Positions 8,178 through 15,783 of a stretch of DNA of 64,000 nt are shown here, one piece after another. Source of the DNA: Archangium gephyra (lineage in GTDB: Bacteria; Myxococcota; Myxococcia; Myxococcales; Myxococcaceae); contig NZ_CP011509.1 of assembly GCF_001027285.1 (NCBI RefSeq), forward strand, positions 3,914,501-3,978,500. Direction: 5' to 3'. Position 1 is the first letter of the stretch. Each line of letters starts with the position of its first letter. The translations under genes and the position numbers were made by a program. The notes below the pieces were generated by a model. That model was not told where the DNA came from and searched no databases. It was given only the letters and a program-made list of their open reading frames with translations.

Positions 8178-11100
8178 CTACTCGAGGAAGCTGATCTCGT
8201 CCTCGACTTCCTTGCGCTCCACCGCGTCGGTCTTGCTGTTGGCCATGTACTCCTGGAAGGCCTTGACGGCGTCCTTCTTCTTGCCCTTCTCCTTGTAGGC
8301 GTAGCCCAGGTGGTACCAGATGTCGGCCCGCTTGGGCTCGGTCTTGGAGGCCTTCACGTACCAGTCGATGGCCTTGGCGTACTGGTTCAGCTCGCTCCAG
8401 GCGCGGCCCATCTTGAAGTAGACGGCCGTCTGGTTCGGGTCCGCCTTGAGGGCCTGCTCGTAGAAGCGGATGGCCTCGCGCCAGCGCGTGGCGCCGAAGT
8501 GCGTGTTGCCAATGGAGACGATCACCCGGTTGCGCGAGGGATCCGCCTTGAGCGCGGCCTGGAAGGCGTCGAGGGCCTCGTCGAACTCGTTGCGCTCCAG
8601 GTGGGCCAGGCCGAGGGCCTCGTGGGCGTTGGCCATCTTCGGATCGAGCGTCACGGCCTCCTGCCACTCCTTGATGGCCTCGGGCAGCTGCTTGGCGTCC
8701 TGGTAGAGGACACCGAAGGCGTAGCGGTAGTCGGCCCGCTTGGGCGAGCGCTCCACGGCGGCCTTCATGCTCTCGATGGCCTGGGCGTAGTCACCCTCGG
8801 GGACCGGCTCCGGCTCCTTGTTCTCCTTCTCGGCCTTGGCCTGGGCCGCCTTCTTCTGGGCAGTCACCTGGGCCTTCACCTGGGCCACCTTCACCTGGGC
8901 CATGTAGAAGTTGGCCTCGGAGTTGGAGGGCTCGCTCTTGAGGGCCAGCGTCAGGTTGACCTCGGCCTCCTTGAAGCTGTTGGTGGCCTCCGTCTCCTTG
9001 CCCTCGGGGGCGGCGTTGCCCTTGTCGAGATGGACGGCGCCCAGGGTGATGAGCGTGCCCACCGCGCGCGGCTCGGCCTTCTTGGCCTGAGCCAGCTCGG
9101 CCAGCGCCTCGTCCAGCTTGCCCTGACGCCACAGCACGACGCCGCGATGCAGGCGGGCGCCCCGGAGCGTGTAGGGATCCAGCTCCAGCGCGGTGTCGGC
9201 TTCCTTCTGGGCCTTCTCCATGTCCCCGATGCGCACCGCCAGGCGCGACAGCCCCAGGTGCGCCTCCGCGAGGTTGGCATCGAGTGAGACGGCACGCTCG
9301 AGGGCCTCCTGGGCCCGGGCGGTGTCGTCCTCGGCGAGCGCCAGCTCACCCAGGCCCAGCTGCACCCAGGCGTTGTCGGGCGCCAGGGCGGCGGCGGCCT
9401 CGAAGCGGGCCTTGGCCTGGTCGTTGCGGCGCAGGCGCAGGTGGAAGCGGCCCAGGGCGACCTGTGCCTCGACGAGCTTCTCGTCGGCCTTGAGGGCGCG
9501 CGTGTAGTGCTCCTCGGCGGAGGTGTTGCTGTCACGCGCCTCGTCGATGCGGCCGCTGAGGTACTCGAGGCGGGCGTTGTTCTTGAAGCGCTTGAGGGCC
9601 TCCTCCACCTGCTTCTGCGCGTCCTGCACCTTGCCGAGCGCCACCAGGGTGGTGATGTAGCCATCCGTGGCCTCGAGGTTCTGCGGCTCGGCCTTGGCCA
9701 CCTCCTGGTAGAAGGGCTGGGCGTCCTGGAACTTGCGCTGGGTCTGCAGCACGCGCGCCAGGTAGCTCTTGAGGAGCAGGGACTTGGAGTCCTTCTCCAG
9801 CGCCGCGCGCATCTCCTTCTCGGCGTCCTCGAGCTTGCCGAGCTGGAAGAGGGCGATGCCCTTGAAGGTCCGGGCGCGCGAGAGCTCCGAGGGGCTCATC
9901 TTCGCCTGGCTCTTCTCGTCGAGCGCGCGCTCGGCGGCCTCGAGGCCCTTCTGCGCGTCCTTGCGCAGCATCAGCTCCACCGAGGCCAGCTCCACCGCGG
10001 AGCCGAGGTGGGTTGCATCCGTCTTGAGCGCGGCCTCGTAGGCCTTGACGGCCTCATCCGCCTTGCCGCTGGCCTGGTAGACGTTGCCGAGGGCGTAGTG
10101 GGCCCGGGTGAGGTCCGGCTGCGCCTTGAGCACGCGGTTGAGCGTGTCGATGGCCTCCTTGCTGTCCTTCTTCTTGGCCGTCTGGGCCTCGGCGAGCAGC
10201 ATGCCCAGCTCGGCATCGCCCTGGTTGGCCTCGCGGCTCCAGGCGTCCTTGGCCAGCTGCATGGCCGTGCCGGCGTCACCCGTGACGAGCGCCTTGCCCA
10301 CCTGGTACTTGGTGTACTCGACGTTGTTCTCCCCCAGCAGCTCCAGGCTCGCGGCCTCCTCCTCGGAGCGGCAGCGGGACAGATCGCCAGCGTTGGCGGC
10401 GGAGTAGTGGCGCTGGAGGTGGAAGACGGTCTGGCACCAGATGGCGCGCACTTCCGGGTACTCGTCCCCGGCCAGCACCTTCGCCGTCAGCGTGTGGGCC
10501 TGCTTGTAGCCCTCGAAGGAGTCCTTGAGCATCGCCTTGCGCGCGGCCTCGACGTCCGCGTGCTGCGAGGTGCCGGGCTTGACCTTGGCGGGGAGGAACT
10601 TCTTCAACCCGAAGGCGCCATAGCGCGTGGCGCTGAAGCTGAAGCCCACGATGAGCACCAGCAGCACCGCCGCGGCGGCGACGACCTGCTTCAGGTGCTG
10701 CTTCACCTTGCCGAGGAAGATCTCCAGCTTGGTGGTGCTGTCCGTCACCGCCACCGGCGCCATGCGGCCGCCGTACATCTGCTGCAGCTTCTCCATGTTG
10801 GCGGCGGAGTTGAGGTTGGCCTTGGAGCCGGGCTCGGCGGCGGCCGTGGGCGGCGGGGCCGCGGCGACGGCGGGAGTCCCCGGGCCCTCCATCAGCTTCT
10901 GGATGGCCGCGGCGAAGGTGGGCACCGTGCCGATGGGCGTCCAGGAGTCCCCGTCGTTGGAGACGTCCTCGTTGCCCAGGAGCTGGCCGTCCTCGAGCAT
11001 CTTGACGACGACGCCCTCCTCGAACGGGCCGAACACCTTGCCGGAGCGGCGGCGCACGTGGAAGCGGCGCACGTTGGACTTCGTCTTGCTGGCCCCGCTG

Positions 11101-12503
11101 TCCTTGGCCGCGTCGTCGATGAAGCTCAGCATCTCCAGGCCGTCCGCCGTGCCCGGGTGGGTGGGCGGCGGCAGCGGCGCGGAGAGGTCGGCCTCGAGGT
11201 CATCTCCCGCGGCCATGGGCGCGGAGGGATCGAACTCGAGCGCGTCGGGGATGGAGGCGTCGGCGGACGCCATGGGCGCCGCGGGCGGAGGCTCCGAGAA
11301 GTCCATGCCCACGTCCACCGTGGAGGGCGCGGGCTCCGAGAAGTCGAGGTCCGTCGCCTGCGCGGCCGGCGCGGGCGGCAGGGCGAACGGGTCCTCATCG
11401 GCGAAGGGATCCGCCGAGGGCGCCGGCGCGGGAGGCAGGGCGAACGGGTCCTCCTCGGGCGCGGCGGGGGCGGGAGGCAGGCCGAACGGGTCCTCCGCAC
11501 CGGAATCCGCGGCGAAGGCATCCGCGGCCGGCGCGGGAGGCAGGCCGAAGGGATCGTCCTCGGGCTCGACTTGAGCGGGAGGCAGGCCGAACGGATCCTC
11601 GGCGCCCGCGGCGTCCGCGTACGGATCCGCGGCGGGCGGAGGCGGCAGCGCGAACGTGTCCACCTCGGACGTGTTCGGCTGGTGCGACGCCATGAACGAG
11701 TCGTCGGCGCTGGCGTACGGGTTGTCCGCGGGCGGAGGCGGCAGCGCGATGGCGCCCGCGGGCGTGGCGGCGTACGCGTAGGGCTCGTCGGAGGAGGGAG
11801 GGGGCGGCAGGGCGATGGCGTCCGCCTGGGGCGCGGCGGCGTACGGATCCTCGGCATACGGATCGCCGTACGGGTTGCCGGCGGGAGGAGGCGGCAGCGC
11901 GATGGCGTCACCCTGCGGGGGCGCGGCGGCGTACGGATCCTCGGCGTAGTCGAAGCCGCCCGAGTTGTCCGCGTAGCCATCGGAGGCACCGGGCAGGGGC
12001 ACGGCGTCGCCCTGCTGCGCGCCGCCCGCGTACGGATCATTCCCGTACGGGTTCGCGTACGGATCGCTCGCGCCGGGCAGCGGGATGGCGCCGCTCGAGG
12101 CCGCGCTCACGTCATAGGCGAGTGCCGGTTGGGACGGGGCGTTGCCGTAGCCCTGCGAAGGGTCGGAGTAGTCGCCGGAGGGCACGGCGGCACCGGGCAG
12201 CGGGATGGCCTGCGAGGTGGTGGCATCGCGGTAGGCCGCGCTCGGCACGGGCAGCGAGACGACGCGCGTGGCCTCGGACTCCGCGGGCCGCTGGAAGTCA
12301 TCGTAGCCCGCGTAGGGATCCGCCTGGGGCGCGGTGGGGCCGGGCAGCGGGATGGCGGCGGGAGGCGGCGCGCTGACCGGCTCCTCGGCCTTGATGGGGA
12401 AGGTGTTCTGACACCGGGCGCACTTGAGCTTCGCGCCGCCCGGCGGGATCCGCTTGTCATCGATGTTGTAATTCGTCTGGCAAGACGGGCAGGAGACTTT
12501 CAT
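8178..12503 (-). CDS. Large zinc-ribbon/GYF/TPR membrane protein
   Basis: A 1441-residue protein. The N-terminus is an MJ0042-type zinc ribbon (CPSC near residue 5, CARC near 28). A ~400-residue low-complexity stretch rich in Pro, Ala, Asp and Tyr follows (repeats such as DPFGLPPAPA and GDAIALPPPPA). Then comes a GYF_2-like domain (RRFHVRRRSGKVFGPFEEG...DSWTPIG, about residues 475-540), one transmembrane helix (VVAAAAVLLVLIVGFSF, about 622-640) and some 750 residues of TPRs. The ribbon and GYF parts should be cytoplasmic and the TPRs periplasmic. Zinc-ribbon plus TPR proteins are common in Myxococcales and some act in gliding and protein-protein scaffolding, but no specific role can be assigned. 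Start ATG 12503 precedes MKVSCPSC directly. Confidence 0.85.
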   Translation of the reverse strand: MKVSCPSCQTNYNIDDKRIPPGGAKLKCARCQNTFPIKAEEPVSAPPPAAIPLPGPTAPQADPYAGYDDFQRPAESEATRVVSLPVPSAAYRDATTSQAIPLPGAAVPSGDYSDPSQGYGNAPSQPALAYDVSAASSGAIPLPGASDPYANPYGNDPYAGGAQQGDAVPLPGASDGYADNSGGFDYAEDPYAAAPPQGDAIALPPPPAGNPYGDPYAEDPYAAAPQADAIALPPPPSSDEPYAYAATPAGAIALPPPPADNPYASADDSFMASHQPNTSEVDTFALPPPPAADPYADAAGAEDPFGLPPAQVEPEDDPFGLPPAPAADAFAADSGAEDPFGLPPAPAAPEEDPFALPPAPAPSADPFADEDPFALPPAPAAQATDLDFSEPAPSTVDVGMDFSEPPPAAPMASADASIPDALEFDPSAPMAAGDDLEADLSAPLPPPTHPGTADGLEMLSFIDDAAKDSGASKTKSNVRRFHVRRRSGKVFGPFEEGVVVKMLEDGQLLGNEDVSNDGDSWTPIGTVPTFAAAIQKLMEGPGTPAVAAAPPPTAAAEPGSKANLNSAANMEKLQQMYGGRMAPVAVTDSTTKLEIFLGKVKQHLKQVVAAAAVLLVLIVGFSFSATRYGAFGLKKFLPAKVKPGTSQHADVEAARKAMLKDSFEGYKQAHTLTAKVLAGDEYPEVRAIWCQTVFHLQRHYSAANAGDLSRCRSEEEAASLELLGENNVEYTKYQVGKALVTGDAGTAMQLAKDAWSREANQGDAELGMLLAEAQTAKKKDSKEAIDTLNRVLKAQPDLTRAHYALGNVYQASGKADEAVKAYEAALKTDATHLGSAVELASVELMLRKDAQKGLEAAERALDEKSQAKMSPSELSRARTFKGIALFQLGKLEDAEKEMRAALEKDSKSLLLKSYLARVLQTQRKFQDAQPFYQEVAKAEPQNLEATDGYITTLVALGKVQDAQKQVEEALKRFKNNARLEYLSGRIDEARDSNTSAEEHYTRALKADEKLVEAQVALGRFHLRLRRNDQAKARFEAAAALAPDNAWVQLGLGELALAEDDTARAQEALERAVSLDANLAEAHLGLSRLAVRIGDMEKAQKEADTALELDPYTLRGARLHRGVVLWRQGKLDEALAELAQAKKAEPRAVGTLITLGAVHLDKGNAAPEGKETEATNSFKEAEVNLTLALKSEPSNSEANFYMAQVKVAQVKAQVTAQKKAAQAKAEKENKEPEPVPEGDYAQAIESMKAAVERSPKRADYRYAFGVLYQDAKQLPEAIKEWQEAVTLDPKMANAHEALGLAHLERNEFDEALDAFQAALKADPSRNRVIVSIGNTHFGATRWREAIRFYEQALKADPNQTAVYFKMGRAWSELNQYAKAIDWYVKASKTEPKRADIWYHLGYAYKEKGKKKDAVKAFQEYMANSKTDAVERKEVEDEISFLE
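11300..12370 (-). repeat. Low-complexity Pro/Ala/Asp repeat region inside the zinc-ribbon TPR gene
   Basis: The region encodes irregular tandem repeats of about 8-25 residues, with units such as EDPFGLPPAPA, ADPYADAAG and DAIALPPPP. Recurrent DNA blocks include GCGGGAGGCAGG and GCGTACGGATCC. It is likely a disordered linker and a candidate site for length variation between strains. Confidence 0.75.
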
Positions 12504-12722
12504 GGGTTTCCTTCAGCGGGGGCTGGACGGTCGCGAGCGGCCGCGCTCCCGCGGCGGGCGAAGGTTATCAGAGGCATTTTCCAGGCGGCAAAGAACGAGA
12601 CGCCTCCCCGGGGACATCGCCCTGGCGGCAGGGCAGGCGGGCAGGGGACCCCCCTCCCGGGCGCTCCCGGTGACGCTCCTGTTGCCCGGGGTGGCTCCGA
12701 AGGTGGTAGACCCGGTTTTTCC

Positions 12723-14036
12723 ATGGATCCCATCGTCATCCTCGGCGCGGGCCTCGCGGGGCTGTCCGCCGCTCATTTCCTGCAGCGCCCCTGGCGCCTC
12801 ATCGAGAAGTCCGAGCGGGTGGGTGGCCTCATCAAGACCGAGGTCATCGAGGGGTGCGCCTTCGATCCCACCGGCCACTGGTTGCACCTGAGAGACCCGG
12901 AGATCAAGGAACTGGTGAACACCCGCTGGCTGCCGGAGCAGCTGGTCACCATCCAGCGCAAGGCGGCCATCTACTCGCGGGGCGTCTTCACGCGCTTTCC
13001 GTACCAGGTGAACACCCACGGTCTGCCCGCCGAGGTGGTGGCGGAGAACCTCATCGGCTACGTGGAGGCCGTCTACGGGGAGAAGGGCCGGGAGCTGCGC
13101 GAGCGCGAGCCGCGCGACTTCGCCGAGTTCATCCTGCGCTACATGGGGGAGGGGTTCGCGAAGAACTTCATGTTCCCCTACAACAAGAAGCTGTGGACGG
13201 TGGACCCGTCCGAGCTGTCCGCCGCCTGGGTGGGCCGTTTCGTGCCGCGTCCCACCTTGAAGGAGGTGGTGGACGGGGCCCTGGGCGTGGGGAGCGATGC
13301 GCTGGGCTACAACGCCTCCTTCGTCTATCCGCGCGAGGGCGGCATCGAGAGCCTCGCCCGGGGCATGCTCGCCCACCTGAAGGGCGGGGAGCTGAGCGTC
13401 AACACCGAGCCCACCGCCATCGACTGGAAGGCCCGGCAGGTGACGCTGTCGGACGGGCGCACGCTCGGCTACTCGGAGCTGCTCTCCACCATCTCGCTGC
13501 CGGGGCTGGTGCGGCTGGTGGCCAAGGGGGCCTCGGGTGTACCCGACGAGGTGCTCGCCGCCGCCGGACGCCTGCGCGCCACCACGGTGACGTACGTGTG
13601 CGTGGCCGCCCGCGGGAAGAATCCGCAGCCGTGGCATTGGATCTACCTGCCCGAGCCCGAGTTCAAGACGTACCGCATCGGCTCGCCCTCGGCGGTGTAC
13701 GCGCCGCTGGCGCCTCCGGACACCTCCACCTTCTATGTGGAGTACAGCCACCACGGCGAGCTCTCCATGGCCCAGGCCGAGTCCTATGCGGTGGAGGACC
13801 TGGTGCGCTCGCGGATGGTGAACGCGGCGGACGACATCCTCTTCGCCCGGGCGCGTGAGATTCCCCATGCGTACGTCCTCTATGACACCGCCTATGGGCC
13901 GGCGAAGACGGAGATCCTCCGCTTCCTGGAGCACGCGGGCATCCTCACCGCGGGGCGGTACGGGCAGTGGGAGTACTCGTCCATGGAGGACGCCATCCTG
14001 GGTGGGCGGGCCTGCGCGCGCCGGTTGAACGGCTGA
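12723..14036 (+). CDS. FAD-dependent oxidoreductase of the UDP-galactopyranose mutase/protoporphyrinogen oxidase-like group
   Basis: A 437-residue flavoprotein. The N-terminal dinucleotide-binding motif is IVILGAGLAGLSAAHFL, followed by an acidic strand end and the GG motif (EKSERVGGLI). The region PTGHWLHLRDPEI and the central PYNKKLWTVDPSELSAAWVGR resemble UDP-galactopyranose mutase-like amine oxidases found in polysaccharide clusters; the latter part is typical of these and not of HemG proper. It leads a plus-strand set with a GT2 (72 bp downstream) and a deacetylase, suggesting sugar modification for an envelope glycan or glycolipid. Start ATG 12723 directly precedes the FAD motif. Substrate unknown. 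Confidence 0.85.
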   Translation: MDPIVILGAGLAGLSAAHFLQRPWRLIEKSERVGGLIKTEVIEGCAFDPTGHWLHLRDPEIKELVNTRWLPEQLVTIQRKAAIYSRGVFTRFPYQVNTHGLPAEVVAENLIGYVEAVYGEKGRELREREPRDFAEFILRYMGEGFAKNFMFPYNKKLWTVDPSELSAAWVGRFVPRPTLKEVVDGALGVGSDALGYNASFVYPREGGIESLARGMLAHLKGGELSVNTEPTAIDWKARQVTLSDGRTLGYSELLSTISLPGLVRLVAKGASGVPDEVLAAAGRLRATTVTYVCVAARGKNPQPWHWIYLPEPEFKTYRIGSPSAVYAPLAPPDTSTFYVEYSHHGELSMAQAESYAVEDLVRSRMVNAADDILFARAREIPHAYVLYDTAYGPAKTEILRFLEHAGILTAGRYGQWEYSSMEDAILGGRACARRLNG

Positions 14037-14108
14037 CGGAGGCCGGGGGGCGGCGATAGTTGTGCATCGACGGGGCCCGCGGGGGCGTGCTAGGTCGCAC
14101 GTCCGCCC

Positions 14109-14819
14109 ATGGCCCCGTACCTCTCCATCGTCATCCCGGTCTACAACGAGGCGTCCATCGTCGCCTCCGCCGCGGCGGAGCTCTCCCAGGGCCTGGATGC
14201 GCGCGGCTGGGACTACGAGATCATCTTCGCGGAGAACGGCTCGCGCGACGCCACGCCACAAATCCTCGAGGACATGTGCGCGAAGAACCCGCGCCTGCGC
14301 TGGTTCCACTCGGAGCGGCCCAACTATGGGGTGGCGCTGAAGGCGGGCATCGAGAAGGCCCGGGGCACCTACGTCTTCTGCGATGAGATCGACCTGTGCG
14401 ACCTGAGCTTCTACGACACCGCGCTGCCGGTGCTGGAGAAGGGTGGGGCGGACATGGTGGTGGGCTCGAAGGCGGCCAAGGGGGCGAGTGATCAGCGGCC
14501 CCTGGTGCGGCGCGTGGCCACGCGGGTGCACAACAAGCTGCTGCGGGTGGCGCTGGGCTTCCAGGGCACGGACACGCACGGGCTGAAGGCCTTCCGGCGC
14601 GAGGCGCTGATGCCGGTGGTGGCCAAGTGCGTGGTGGACATGGACGTGTTCGCCAGCGAGTTCGTCATCCGCGCCTGGCGCGAGGGGCTGCGGGTGGTGG
14701 AGATCCCCATCCAGCTCCACGAGAAGCGCCAGCCCTCCATCCACCTCTTCAAGCGCGTGCCCAACGTGCTGAGGAACGTGGGCAAGCTGGTCTACGTCAT
14801 CCGCATCCGCGGGACCTGA
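14109..14819 (+). CDS. Family 2 glycosyltransferase (DPM1/ArnC-like)
   Basis: A 236-residue soluble GT-A enzyme. It shows the N-terminal nucleotide-binding strand (LSIVIPVYNEAS), AENGSRDAT, and in place of the usual DxD the acidic segment CDEIDLCD near residues 92-99. GTDTHGLKAFRR fits the acceptor-side region of dolichyl/undecaprenyl-phosphate sugar synthases. No C-terminal membrane helices are present. The neighbouring polysaccharide deacetylase makes an ArnC/ArnD-like pair (lipid-linked sugar synthesis followed by deacylation) an attractive inference. Start ATG 14109. Confidence 0.88.
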   Translation: MAPYLSIVIPVYNEASIVASAAAELSQGLDARGWDYEIIFAENGSRDATPQILEDMCAKNPRLRWFHSERPNYGVALKAGIEKARGTYVFCDEIDLCDLSFYDTALPVLEKGGADMVVGSKAAKGASDQRPLVRRVATRVHNKLLRVALGFQGTDTHGLKAFRREALMPVVAKCVVDMDVFASEFVIRAWREGLRVVEIPIQLHEKRQPSIHLFKRVPNVLRNVGKLVYVIRIRGT

Positions 14820-14829
14820 GGAGGCGCGG

Positions 14830-15774
14830 GTGGCGCGGCGGCTCGCATCCATCTCCGTCGACCTGGACTCGCTGCCCCACTACTGCCGCATCCACGGGCT
14901 GCCCGAGTCGCTGCTGGACACGCGGGCCCGGGGGCTCGTCTACACCACGGCGGTGCCCCGGTTGAGGCAGCTGCTGGCGGAGGTGGGCGTGCCGGGGACG
15001 TTCTTCGCCATCGGCGAGGACGTGGCGGCGGACGCGGGGGCGGGGGCGGCCTTGCGCTCGGCGCACGAGGCGGGTGTGGAGGTGGCGAGCCACAGTTTCT
15101 CGCACGACTACGCGCTGACGCGGCGCTCGCCCGAGAGCATCCGCGAGGACCTGCGGCGCGCGGACGAGGTGCTCGAGGCGGCCACGGGCGTGCGTCCGGT
15201 GGGCTTCCGCGCGCCGGGCTATACGCTCAACGCCGCCCTGTACGCGGCGACGGTGGAGCGCGGCTACCGCTACGGCTCCTCCGCCTTTCCCGCCGTGCCG
15301 TACTACACCGCCAAGGCGGCGGTGATGGGCTCGTTGGCCCTGCTGGGACGTCCCTCGCGGGCGGTGCTGGACTCGCCCCGGGTGCTGCTCGCGCCCCGTA
15401 CGCCGTACCGGCCAGACCCGGCCCGGCCCTACCAGCGGGGCTCGGGGGCCGTGCTGGAGCTGCCCATGGCGGTGACGCCCGGCGTGCGCTTCCCGTTCAT
15501 CGGCACCTTCGCCCTCACGCTGCCCCTGCCGGCCATCCGGATCGCCTACCGCTCGCTCCAGGGCGACACGTTCTTCAACCTCGAGCTGCACGCGGCGGAC
15601 GTGCTGGACGCCCAGGACGGCATCCCGCCCGAGCTGGTGCGCCAGCAGAGGGACCTGCGGGTGCCCGTCGCGCACAAGCTGGAGCGGTTGAGGCTCCTCT
15701 TCGGCTGGCTGAAGTCCGACTACGACGTGGTGACGCTGCGCGATGCGGCCTCCCACCTCGCGCTCACCGTGTAG
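14830..15774 (+). CDS. Polysaccharide deacetylase family (NodB-homology) protein
   Basis: A 314-residue protein with the NodB pattern: motif 1 ISVDLDSLPHY carries the catalytic/metal Asp-containing segment, motif 2 is EVASHSFSHDYALT (HSxxH, metal ligands), and motif 3 is RAPGYTLNAAL. These enzymes remove N- or O-acyl groups from glycans with a divalent metal. It starts with GTG 14830, 10 bp after the GT2 stop, within a three-gene glycan operon. There is no signal peptide, so it likely acts in the cytoplasm on a lipid-linked sugar, like ArnD. It converges on the kinase gene with a 9-bp gap. Confidence 0.88.
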   Translation: MARRLASISVDLDSLPHYCRIHGLPESLLDTRARGLVYTTAVPRLRQLLAEVGVPGTFFAIGEDVAADAGAGAALRSAHEAGVEVASHSFSHDYALTRRSPESIREDLRRADEVLEAATGVRPVGFRAPGYTLNAALYAATVERGYRYGSSAFPAVPYYTAKAAVMGSLALLGRPSRAVLDSPRVLLAPRTPYRPDPARPYQRGSGAVLELPMAVTPGVRFPFIGTFALTLPLPAIRIAYRSLQGDTFFNLELHAADVLDAQDGIPPELVRQQRDLRVPVAHKLERLRLLFGWLKSDYDVVTLRDAASHLALTV

Positions 15775-15783
15775 ACGCCTCGC

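Noticed and set aside
9441-12722. Long plus-strand extension before the FAD oxidoreductase
   Set aside because: It is the antisense shadow of the 1441-residue TPR gene; the FAD motif follows ATG 12723 directly.
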